Origin: Sulfuricystis multivorans
GTDB taxonomy: Bacteria > Pseudomonadota > Gammaproteobacteria > Burkholderiales > Rhodocyclaceae
Length of the DNA: 64,000 nt
Assembly (NCBI RefSeq): GCF_003966565.1
Contig: NZ_AP018720.1
Location: 38,624 to 102,623 of the forward strand
Direction of reading: 5' to 3'
The notes beneath the pieces were generated by a model, which saw only the letters and a list, made by a program, of their open reading frames with translations, was not told the origin of the DNA and did not search any database. The position numbers and the translations under genes were made by a program. Shown one piece after another: positions 8,055-15,203 of this stretch (positions are counted from its first letter, which is position 1; each line of letters begins with the position of its first letter).

Positions 8055-8327
8055 ATGAACGACATCATTTCGATCAACAGGCAGTTCCTCATTATGGCGC
8101 GGGAGGCGGCGAAGTCCCAGGCTGGTGAGGTCATCACCGGGCTGCCCAGGCCTGTGCTGGACAAGCTGGCCGCCCTAAGCCTTGAACAGATCGAGGCGAT
8201 AGCTCAAGAGGTGGGGGTCAGTCTCATCACCCTCAGGCTCAACGAAGCCGAGCTGGATCGGCTGCTAGCTATGAGGCAGAGAATGGCGTATTCGCTATCG
8301 GTAGTCGCTTTGAAGGAGGGTGGATGA
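8055..8327 (+). CDS. FlhD-like transcriptional activator subunit
   Basis: A 90-residue protein matching the FlhD pattern: an INRQFLIMAREAA helix (compare INLSYLLLAQRL), LDKLAALSLEQIEAIAQEVG (compare ATTLAALTLPQMVKLAETNQ) and a closing helix. FlhD homologues with FlhC form heteromeric activators; SetDC and AcaDC switch on conjugation in SXT and IncC elements. Its FlhC-like partner lies 5.6 kb downstream, beyond the CRISPR operon. It is the first gene after the promoter at 7,998. Confidence 0.8.
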   Translation: MNDIISINRQFLIMAREAAKSQAGEVITGLPRPVLDKLAALSLEQIEAIAQEVGVSLITLRLNEAELDRLLAMRQRMAYSLSVVALKEGG

Positions 8328-8599
8328 AAAAACTCACAATCGATATTCAAGAGCTTGCCGAGGCTCTGGGTGTTCGCCCACACGCAATCCGGCAACACAG
8401 GTGCTCCGTCAAACCCCACCCCCTCTTGGAAGGCCTGCCGGCACCTGCATCAACCCGGCCGCGATTGACCTGGTGGGTCGCAGACATTGAGGCTTGGGTC
8501 GAATCCCGCCGGAATTTCAAAACGACATCGGCATCTTATGATGCTGAAGTCATAGCTAAGCGCCCGCGTGGGCGGCCGCGAATGGGTGGGCAAGAATAA
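8324..8599 (+). CDS. Small putative DNA-binding protein with AT-hook
   Basis: A 91-residue protein with a helix-turn-helix-like N-terminus (IQELAEALGVRPHAIRQH) and a C-terminal KRPRGRPRMG, a classical AT-hook core that binds the minor groove of AT-rich DNA. Its ATG overlaps the FlhD-like stop codon (ATGA), so the two are co-translated. The role is unknown; it may assist the FlhDC-like complex or regulate the cas genes. Confidence 0.6.
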   Translation: MKKLTIDIQELAEALGVRPHAIRQHRCSVKPHPLLEGLPAPASTRPRLTWWVADIEAWVESRRNFKTTSASYDAEVIAKRPRGRPRMGGQE

Positions 8600-8608
8600 G
8601 GAGAGCCA

Positions 8609-9250
8609 ATGGACGCATCAGATTTTATTTACGAAATGCTCGGCAGACATCTGTCTCACGAGAAATTCGGCTGGGCAATGACAGCCAAATTCACCAACGA
8701 GGCCGGGGTAACCGTTTCCGGTCTTCGTGGGCCAGCAAAGAATTCTTTGCTGGTGACCGATGGTGCCGTATTCGTTAGCACCAAGCTCAGACGGCCGGAG
8801 AATCTCCCGTCGCACATCACCTGGGGGCACAGCCCTGGTCTCCGTGCCATGGCTTTCGACATGGCAGGTGACACGAATTGGGTATACGTCAGGCTCAGCA
8901 ACTTTGATCCTGCCAAGGCTTTGCCTGGAAAACCCGTCAATGGTGCTGGCGATATGCTGGTCTTATATGACGATTCTGGTCGCCAGGAAATCTGGTGGTC
9001 GAAATCGCTGGCCCAGAATGTCGCGGGGATTCTTCTCGAAGCGTTTAGTGACAAGAAGATCGAGGCTGGAAAACTCATTGTATCGGCCATCAAGGGCGCG
9101 AACGATCCCAAGGCATCGCTGTCGCAAAAAAAAGCCTTGCGGCAGATCAATAACCTGATCAGACACTACCCGGAAATCGTCGATGCGCCTGGTGGGTTGA
9201 TCGACTGCGTCAAATATCTCACAGGAGGAAAAAATGGAGCTGCTGGCTAA
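8609..9250 (+). CDS. csf1: Csf1-like protein, putative large subunit of the type IV CRISPR effector
   Basis: A 213-residue protein with AAGGAGAG ahead of its ATG. It stands first in the cas operon, where the Csf1/Cas8-like subunit is expected, and its length fits Csf1. Direct sequence support is weak: the paired CxxC zinc motifs known from several Csf1 proteins are absent, and only one cysteine is present. The call rests mainly on context, with the remaining type IV genes following directly. It overlaps the next gene by 17 bases. Confidence 0.6.
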   Translation: MDASDFIYEMLGRHLSHEKFGWAMTAKFTNEAGVTVSGLRGPAKNSLLVTDGAVFVSTKLRRPENLPSHITWGHSPGLRAMAFDMAGDTNWVYVRLSNFDPAKALPGKPVNGAGDMLVLYDDSGRQEIWWSKSLAQNVAGILLEAFSDKKIEAGKLIVSAIKGANDPKASLSQKKALRQINNLIRHYPEIVDAPGGLIDCVKYLTGGKNGAAG

Positions 9251-9743
9251 GCTCAGGGCAAAGCCGCAAAGCCTTTACCAGGCCCACCAGATCGCGTGGG
9301 ACATCATTCGCAGGAACAATGGGGACGACAGATTCGTCTTCAGGGTAGTCGATGACCTGATGAAGGTTCGGTCTGTCTCGTTCGAGATCGGCCGCAAACC
9401 TATCGTTCCCGAAGCAGGCAAGAAGTACAGGCTCGACATCCTCTTCGATCCCGTCACAACGGACGGAAAGAGGCTCAAGCGTATCTCGGTGAGAGAAAAG
9501 GCGATCGAGAAGATCAGGCAGTCGCTCGAAAAGCGCGGGTTCGAGGTCGAAAAGATCGACGGCGCCTACTGCGACCCCATCCCCTTGGGTAAGCCAGGTC
9601 TGCAAGAGGTTTACATGCTGCCCTTCCTGGCAACCGGAGATGTGTTTGTCAAGGATGGCAAGCTTGCCGAGGAGGCATTTTGGCATGGCGTTGGCAAGAG
9701 CAAGCGATTTGGATTTGGCATGATCGAGTTGGAGGCGCTGTGA
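9234..9743 (+). CDS. cas6e: Cas6e-like pre-crRNA endoribonuclease of the type IV system
   Basis: A 169-residue RAMP-fold protein. LYQAHQIAWDII places Tyr15 and His18 three residues apart, as the catalytic Tyr/His pair of Cas6e is arranged, and GVGKSKRFGFGMIEL near the C-terminus is the glycine-rich loop of the Cas6 family. It should cut the array transcript at the base of the repeat hairpin, leaving the 8-nt handle ATTACAAC. It is the functional counterpart of Csf5 in other type IV-A loci. AGGAGG precedes the ATG. Confidence 0.85.
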   Translation: MELLAKLRAKPQSLYQAHQIAWDIIRRNNGDDRFVFRVVDDLMKVRSVSFEIGRKPIVPEAGKKYRLDILFDPVTTDGKRLKRISVREKAIEKIRQSLEKRGFEVEKIDGAYCDPIPLGKPGLQEVYMLPFLATGDVFVKDGKLAEEAFWHGVGKSKRFGFGMIELEAL

Positions 9744-10408
9744 TTCCATTCATGCTTAAGGTGCCGGTGCTTACCCCAGTTCTCCGTACCGGGGGCTATT
9801 TGACGCTGGACGGCATTATCCAGGATGCCTATTTCCGGTCTACCGGAAGGCTTCTGTCTGATGACGAGATGCCTTTCGCGAAGGAAGGCGAGGTATTTCA
9901 CGCAAGCGCCTGCTTCTTTCCGTTGCAGGATCTTGCATATGGCAATCTGACCCTTTACGGCAGGCTGCAACACGACGAGCTTCGCTCCCTTCCTGAAAGA
10001 GCCCTTCCCAAGAGAGGGGGGCGCTATACCTATGAATCGGCTAGCGGAGAGATGAAAGCCCCGAAGGGGTCTTTCCAGACCGTCAATACTCCATTCGTGA
10101 TGTGGTTTTGCTTTGGCGACCCCGACAAGACGCTCGATCTTCTCGGTCACGTTCAGGGCATTGGGCGAAAGATTGGCATGGGTTGGGGAAGCGTAGATCA
10201 CGAAAACGTGTCGATCACGACGCTGCAAGAAGACGCATCGTTCGTTCTTCATGGCAACGCTGCGCGGCCGATTCCTGTGGAGATGTGGCAAGGCCGGCCA
10301 CAGCAACGGCGGTATTGCGCCATCAGGTACCCATACTGGTCTTCCAAGCAGGTGGAATGCGTGGTGCCTACCGCGAAAGTTCTTCGTTTTTCACAAATCC
10401 CTAATTGA
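9740..10408 (+). CDS. csf3: Csf3 (Cas5-like subunit) of the type IV effector
   Basis: About 222 residues. It has VLTPVLRTGGYLTLDGIIQD near the N-terminus and the glycine-rich loop GIGRKIGMGWGSV, both typical of Csf3/Cas5-like RAMP proteins that cap the crRNA 5' handle. The GTG start at 9,740 overlaps the cas6e stop (GTGA) behind GGAGG; an internal ATG at 9,752 is the alternative. Confidence 0.85.
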   Translation: MIPFMLKVPVLTPVLRTGGYLTLDGIIQDAYFRSTGRLLSDDEMPFAKEGEVFHASACFFPLQDLAYGNLTLYGRLQHDELRSLPERALPKRGGRYTYESASGEMKAPKGSFQTVNTPFVMWFCFGDPDKTLDLLGHVQGIGRKIGMGWGSVDHENVSITTLQEDASFVLHGNAARPIPVEMWQGRPQQRRYCAIRYPYWSSKQVECVVPTAKVLRFSQIPN

Positions 10409-10422
10409 AGAAAGGAAAAGTC

Positions 10423-11472
10423 ATGGACATCATCATCAATGGTCATCTCAAAACCGAAACTCCTCTGACCTACACCGCTCCGAACCTCGAAGGCTTGCCG
10501 ACTATCGGCGGGCAGCCGTATCTGCCTTCCTCTGCCATTCGTGGCAAGTTGCGTCGCCACATGCGCGATTACATCGTCGACGCGACCGGGAAAAAGCTGA
10601 ACTTCCTCGACTTCTACTTCCTGTCCGTGGGTGGCCTCAACAACGAGGGCAAGGGCAAGGCCTCCAAGGAATCCAAGGAAGAGGAAGAAAACAGTGCCGG
10701 CGAGAATCTCGAATCCCAGGCCATCGACTACGCGATGGCTGCGCAAAAGATCAATCCGCTCATCTCTATCTTCGGTTGTGGACCTGGGTCGCCGGTAGCG
10801 ATCGCCTCGAAGTTGATCGTGTCGCATGCCATTGCCGTTGGCGATCCCTTGAAAGTCAAGTGCCGCATCGAACCATGTCGAACGGACGATGCCCGCGTTT
10901 CACCCGCAGAGACCTATGAGCTCGTGTCTGAGGACTTTTTTGAGGAATACCATCGGCAAAGCACGCTTCAACGACGCGGCTCTGAACTCAAGAAGCAAAA
11001 AGATGACCTTCATAAGCGTATCAAAAAGGCCTCTTCTGCCGAAGAAGCGCAAGCAATTCGCGAAGAGATCAAGAAGATAGACGAGGAGTTGAACAAGAAA
11101 CCGGTTTCCATCTCCAATCCGGCGCTTGGTTACGACGCCATCGCGCCAGGAACGAATCTGGCTGTCTTCATGCGCATGCAGCGGGCGTCCGATGTGGAAA
11201 TAGCGCTGCTCATGAAAGCATTTGAGCGGTTGGCCTTCAATCCCGTGTTTGGCGGCCGAAAGGCAGCCGGAAATGGTCTGGTTTCAGGCGAGTTCGTCGT
11301 GTCTACCTGCGAACGACCCGGCCAGCCGATCAAAAACGTCGGCACTTTTGGGTGGGATGCCTTTTCTTTGTCATTGACGGCAACCGAAAAAGCCAAGGAA
11401 TGGCTCGAAAAGCCCATCGACTTTGGTGTTCTTGATTTCAGTTACGAGGCGCTGCGCAAGGCCGTTAAGTAA
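10423..11472 (+). CDS. csf2: Csf2 (Cas7-like backbone subunit) of the type IV effector
   Basis: 349 residues. LPTIGGQPYLPSSAIRGKLR is the strongly conserved Csf2/Cas7 N-terminal motif, and FNPVFGGRKAAGNGLVSGEF is the second glycine-rich RAMP motif. Csf2 polymerises along the crRNA spacer. A charged helical insertion (roughly residues 180-225) contains many Lys and Glu. The start at 10,423 follows AAAGGA by six bases. Confidence 0.9.
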   Translation: MDIIINGHLKTETPLTYTAPNLEGLPTIGGQPYLPSSAIRGKLRRHMRDYIVDATGKKLNFLDFYFLSVGGLNNEGKGKASKESKEEEENSAGENLESQAIDYAMAAQKINPLISIFGCGPGSPVAIASKLIVSHAIAVGDPLKVKCRIEPCRTDDARVSPAETYELVSEDFFEEYHRQSTLQRRGSELKKQKDDLHKRIKKASSAEEAQAIREEIKKIDEELNKKPVSISNPALGYDAIAPGTNLAVFMRMQRASDVEIALLMKAFERLAFNPVFGGRKAAGNGLVSGEFVVSTCERPGQPIKNVGTFGWDAFSLSLTATEKAKEWLEKPIDFGVLDFSYEALRKAVK

Positions 11473-11489
11473 AAAGGGGGTGACTGGAT

Positions 11490-13592
11490 ATGGGAATCAG
11501 TATCGAGGAAGTCTTTGCGGCCTGCGATGGTCTGCGGCCGCCAACGCAGGTGCAGATCGACTATTCCAGGCATGTCCTGCGGTCTATCGAGTGCTCGGCG
11601 GAAAGAAACGGCGGGGAAGTGCTGATCGAGGCAAGTACCGGGGTCGGGAAAACCATTGGTTACCTGATCCCAGCCATGCTGACGGCAGCTACCCAGAACG
11701 GTCGGGTAATTGTCTCGACCTACACGAAGTCATTGCAAAAGCAGGTCGAGGCTGACGCCGCCATTGTTGCAGACGGCATCGAGAAGGTGACGGGGAAGCG
11801 TCTCAAGGTGGCCCGCTTCATTGGCAGGGGCAACTTTTTCGATATCGATCGCGTCATCGAGTATCGTGATGCTGCTGCCATGAGCGGGAAGCCGGATGAC
11901 GTCGTCAAAGAATGGGATGCTTTGATCGACTGGCTCAATGATTTGAGCACTTCCGGCGAGATCGACGACTATCTCGAAGAGAACGGCCGCCTTCCGGAAG
12001 GTGTAAGCAAGTCTTCGGTTTGCGCTGACGCGGCAACGACTTCCGTTAAACATTCAAAGATGGTCGAATCCGTCATTGATGCGGACGTAATCATCACGAA
12101 TCACGCCATGCTTTGCATGGCGGCGGCGTGGGACATCGAGGAACTGTTTCACGGCAAAGAAAACCAGACGCCGATCCGTGCCGTCATTGCGGATGAAGGG
12201 GATCGCCTAACGGATGCTGCAAAAAATATCGTTGTTTCTTCAGCTCCGTTTCGGAGAATCCTGACTCTCTCGCAAAAAGCAGAAAATCTTGGCGGGCCAT
12301 CGTCCCTGTCCAATCTAACGCAGGATATCTACGACTATCTCTGCGAAAGCTACCATGGGCTCAAGCACAGGCTGGATGGTGACGCGATCATGTATTCCGA
12401 TGTCGGGGAGCAGCTCAAAGAAAAGGTAAAGGAGTACTACCACTCGGTCAAGGAAATCTTTGCCTCGAAAGAATGGAAGTCGCTCAAGATGTCGGCTTCT
12501 CTTTCTAGCATCTGTCTCGATATCGAAAGCTATATCAGTACGCTTGCCATGGTGACAGGAGAGAAGTCTTTGCCGGTTCCGGCGGAGGGTGTTTTGAGCT
12601 ACTCACCAGAAAGGCACTTCCCGTCAATTGAAGTCGTGCCGATCTACCCGGCGCGGGTCGTGAGTCGCGCCATCAAAAGATGGCGCGATGCAGATGATCG
12701 CATGACAAGTGGTTGCGCAGCTTTCATTGTGACGTCGGCCACTCTCCAGGGTGCAAATCAAAAGAGCAAATTCTGGGAAATCTCAAACAAGCTGGGCATT
12801 TTCGATACCGTCAACCCGTGTGCCGATCTGCATAAGGCTTTTTCGCCACGCGAATTCGGTAAGCTGAAGCAGATCGTCCTGGCCGATCCAAGCGTCCACA
12901 AACCCTATGACGGCTCGGACATCGCGGACGATGGGGAACAGGATGTCAAGGTAAACGAAGAGTGGTTGGGCTACATTGCCAGGATGGTGAAATCTGCGGC
13001 AAATACTGGCCGCTTCACGCTCGCCCTGGTTAACAGCTACCGAGTTGCCTCAGAAATCAAGATCGAGCTGGACAAATCCGGCGTATCCGTTCCCGTCGTC
13101 CTCAAGCATCGGGGCGTTCGACTCGATAGCGCCGTGAAAGCGCTTCTTGCGAAGGGGAATGGTGTTCTCGTCACCCCGGCCGGCTGGGAAGGGTTGGATG
13201 CTCGTAGCTTCGGTTTTTCATGGGACAACGTTGTCATCTGTCAGCTTCCGCTTGTTAGTAACGATGCGCATAGGAAAGTGATCGTGGACTACCTGATCAG
13301 CAAAGGAAAGAGCAGGGAAGAGGCGCTTGGCATCGTGTACGGAGATTCCATCTCTTCTGCCTTCCGAAAAATGAAGCAAGGCATTGGTCGCGGAATTCGG
13401 TCTGAGACGGATGAGTTTTCTCTTTGGTTGGGCGACCCGAGAATCGCTGTATTCGGAAGCGTGACCGAGACGGACGACATCATCCCGGACCCGGTAAACC
13501 GCACCTACAACCAGTTCAGGTCGGCGATTCCGCAAAGATTCAGCGATGTACCAACTCGCATCTTGCTGAAAGACGGGACGCTCTTGAGCTAG
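11490..13592 (+). CDS. csf4: Csf4, DinG-family helicase of the type IV CRISPR system
   Basis: A 700-residue superfamily 2 helicase. Walker A is STGVGKT (residues 49-55), the Walker B region reads IADEGDRL (about residue 233) instead of the usual DEAH, and motif VI is QGIGRGIRS (about residue 628). The four cysteines of the DinG iron-sulphur cluster are not apparent, as in CasDinG proteins with a vestigial cluster. In type IV-A systems this 5'-3' helicase is needed for plasmid interference. It is the last cas gene and directly precedes the array. Confidence 0.9.
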   Translation: MGISIEEVFAACDGLRPPTQVQIDYSRHVLRSIECSAERNGGEVLIEASTGVGKTIGYLIPAMLTAATQNGRVIVSTYTKSLQKQVEADAAIVADGIEKVTGKRLKVARFIGRGNFFDIDRVIEYRDAAAMSGKPDDVVKEWDALIDWLNDLSTSGEIDDYLEENGRLPEGVSKSSVCADAATTSVKHSKMVESVIDADVIITNHAMLCMAAAWDIEELFHGKENQTPIRAVIADEGDRLTDAAKNIVVSSAPFRRILTLSQKAENLGGPSSLSNLTQDIYDYLCESYHGLKHRLDGDAIMYSDVGEQLKEKVKEYYHSVKEIFASKEWKSLKMSASLSSICLDIESYISTLAMVTGEKSLPVPAEGVLSYSPERHFPSIEVVPIYPARVVSRAIKRWRDADDRMTSGCAAFIVTSATLQGANQKSKFWEISNKLGIFDTVNPCADLHKAFSPREFGKLKQIVLADPSVHKPYDGSDIADDGEQDVKVNEEWLGYIARMVKSAANTGRFTLALVNSYRVASEIKIELDKSGVSVPVVLKHRGVRLDSAVKALLAKGNGVLVTPAGWEGLDARSFGFSWDNVVICQLPLVSNDAHRKVIVDYLISKGKSREEALGIVYGDSISSAFRKMKQGIGRGIRSETDEFSLWLGDPRIAVFGSVTETDDIIPDPVNRTYNQFRSAIPQRFSDVPTRILLKDGTLLS

Positions 13593-13597
13593 ATTCA

Positions 13598-13660
13598 AAA
13601 AACTCTCGCGCACAGCAAGACGATGGCATATCTGGCCGTGCGCGGGGTTTAGTTTGGTCT
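13598..13660 (+). promoter_or_regulatory. Putative CRISPR leader
   Basis: The 63 bases between the csf4 stop and the first repeat begin AAAAACTCTCGCGCACAGCA and carry no reading frame. Their first 25 bases recur with three changes at the very end of the window (63,976-64,000). Position next to the first repeat fits a leader. Confidence 0.5.
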
Positions 13661-13829
13661 GCTGGATCTTTGTCCCCTCTTAGAGGGGATTACAACTCGA
13701 TGCCCCGGCAAGGCCGGGCGGGTCGTGCTGGAGCTTTGTCCCCTCTTAGAGGGGATTACAACACGACCTTGGCGGGGGGGCTTGCCCCCGCCCGCTGGAT
13801 CTTCGTCCCCTCTGAGAGGGGATTCGGCC
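13661..13829 (+). CRISPR. Mini CRISPR array, three repeats and two spacers, type IV
   Basis: Repeats lie at 13,661-13,696, 13,727-13,762 and 13,794-13,829 (36 nt), with spacers of 30 and 31 nt. The first two repeats differ at one base (GGATC versus GGAGC); the third is degenerate at its 3' end (GGATTCGGCC for GGATTACAAC), as is usual for a terminal repeat. Each contains the hairpin CCCCTC-TTA-GAGGGG followed by the handle ATTACAAC. If only the 28-nt core is the true repeat, the spacers are 38-39 nt. Both spacers are GC-rich and can fold on themselves. No cas1 or cas2 is present. Confidence 0.85.
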
Positions 13830-13888
13830 TTAGTGTCGCAGTCATGCCGCTAGGTCGAGCAGTAAGTCCGATCAAGGAAGGATTGCTT

Positions 13889-14356
13889 ATGGTTGAACTA
13901 ATGGAGCTTGATAGACTTCGTCTAGCCCGCGATCTCATCAAGGCGGGGCTACGGTTGGCGGTTGTCCGGAGCATGACGGATATCGGGACGCGCACTCTGC
14001 GGCAATGGTGGAAGGATATCCACGGTGTGCGGCCGTCCAACGGCAAGCTGCCGGAGTCCGTCCTGTCCTTTATAAAGGACAAGGATTCGGCCGCCAGGCT
14101 ATCCGCATTCGCCGCTATCCACAGACGATTGTATGGGGCTACACTGACGCCGGAAACGCTGCTCTCGACGTGGCAAGAGTTTCAGGATATCTGCTGCCCA
14201 ATCGACATCAACGCGGCGTATTTCGCAGCCCGTGACGTGAAAGCCAGGATCGTGGCGTTTCCGCGTTGCACTCAATGCAGCGCCAGTTTCATCTACGACA
14301 GGGGCAGCAGGCATACTGATCGCTGCCCGTTCTGTGGAACGAATATCGCAGCCTGA
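13889..14356 (+). CDS. FlhC-like transcriptional activator subunit
   Basis: 155 residues. The pattern LARDLIKAGLRLAVVRSMTD, then TRTLRQWWKDIHGVRPSNGK and LPESVLSF matches FlhC (compare RGRLIKLYKELRGVSPPKGM and LP). A zinc site of FlhC type closes the protein (CTQC...CPFC). With the FlhD-like protein at 8,055 it should form an FlhDC/SetDC/AcaDC-like activator of the transfer genes. The ATG follows AAGGAAGGA. It stands between the CRISPR array and the transfer genes it may activate. Confidence 0.85.
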   Translation: MVELMELDRLRLARDLIKAGLRLAVVRSMTDIGTRTLRQWWKDIHGVRPSNGKLPESVLSFIKDKDSAARLSAFAAIHRRLYGATLTPETLLSTWQEFQDICCPIDINAAYFAARDVKARIVAFPRCTQCSASFIYDRGSRHTDRCPFCGTNIAA

Positions 14357-14436
14357 TCGCATGGTGGCAGCGAAACAGCGCATCTCCGTGCGCTTTTCGG
14401 GGCGATTTTCCGGCACCGCCTGCGTACCATACTGGC

Positions 14437-14934
14437 ATGCTCGAAGCGATCTATTCCCACCTTGCACGCCGCGCTGCGATGTACCTCTGGATGCTGGTTG
14501 TCTTCGTGGCGTTCGGGCGGTATTTCACCCTGACTATCAACGTCTCGGACTCGTTGCCTGGCACGGTCTTTCTTGTCCAGAAAGGCGCGAAACCAGGCAA
14601 AGGCGATCTGGCGGCTTTTCGGTACAACGGCGGTGGGCCTTATGAGCGGGGTAGCTTATTCCTTAAACGGGTGGCGGGCATGTCTGGGGCGACGGTGACT
14701 AGTCATGATGTTGGCTACGGCTACCGGGATTATTTCGTCGATGGCGAATTCGTAGGCAGAGCAAAGCCACTATCCAAGGCCGGCAAACCACTTAAGCCTG
14801 GCCCGGTTGGGCTCATTCCAGAGGGGCATTACTACATGGCCGCGCCCAACCCAGACAGCCTCGACTCTCGCTATGCCTTGGTCGGGTGGGTCCGAGACAG
14901 CCAGATTGTTGGGCGGGGAATCAGGATTTTCTGA
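14437..14934 (+). CDS. traF: TraF/TrhF-type S26 conjugative signal peptidase
   Basis: A 165-residue membrane-anchored protease of the S26 family. One N-terminal transmembrane helix is followed by the serine motif NVSDSLPGT and the lysine motif LFLKRVAG, the Ser-Lys catalytic pair, and by a closing box with DSLDSRYALVGWV. In conjugation systems these enzymes process pilins. The gene is coupled to the next by TGATG. Confidence 0.85.
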   Translation: MLEAIYSHLARRAAMYLWMLVVFVAFGRYFTLTINVSDSLPGTVFLVQKGAKPGKGDLAAFRYNGGGPYERGSLFLKRVAGMSGATVTSHDVGYGYRDYFVDGEFVGRAKPLSKAGKPLKPGPVGLIPEGHYYMAAPNPDSLDSRYALVGWVRDSQIVGRGIRIF

Positions 14935-15203
14935 TGAGCCAGAATCAGACTTTTCTTCGGCTCTGGACGGCGGTTCTGATTCAAGCCATCCGCGACGTCG
15001 AAACCGGGGATAAGGAGGAACAAAATTCCGCCTTGGCGTGGATGTTCGGTGGCATCCCGTCGGGTCGTGTGAGCTTCGCGGCCGTTTGTTCATGGCTGGA
15101 AATCGATCCAGATCAAGTCCGCGCTGCTCTTTTGCGTCGCAGGAGATTTGCCTTCTGTTACAACCGGTGGCGCGAAGCAACGAGGGAGAGGATTGCGGCG
15201 TGA
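14934..15203 (+). CDS. Small protein encoded between traF and traI
   Basis: An 89-residue protein rich in tryptophan and arginine, with no membrane segment (TAVLIQAIRDVETGDKEEQN, VCSWLEIDPDQVRAALLRRR). It overlaps traF by one base (TGATG) and traI by four (GTGA), so it is made together with the relaxase. The second half may be a helix-turn-helix; no family recognised. Confidence 0.6.
   Translation: MSQNQTFLRLWTAVLIQAIRDVETGDKEEQNSALAWMFGGIPSGRVSFAAVCSWLEIDPDQVRAALLRRRRFAFCYNRWREATRERIAA

Noticed and set aside
12661..12700. Inverted repeat GCGCCATC...GATGGCGC inside csf4
   Set aside because: Lies within a well-supported coding region; probably codon-driven.
14099..14467. Reverse-strand frame opposite the FlhC-like gene
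   Set aside because: Shadow of the FlhC-like gene with no ribosome-binding site and no recognisable motif.
15038..15199. Upstream extension of the traI frame by 54 codons
   Set aside because: It overlaps the upstream small gene, lacks a ribosome-binding site, and the GTGA overlap at 15,200 gives a better start.
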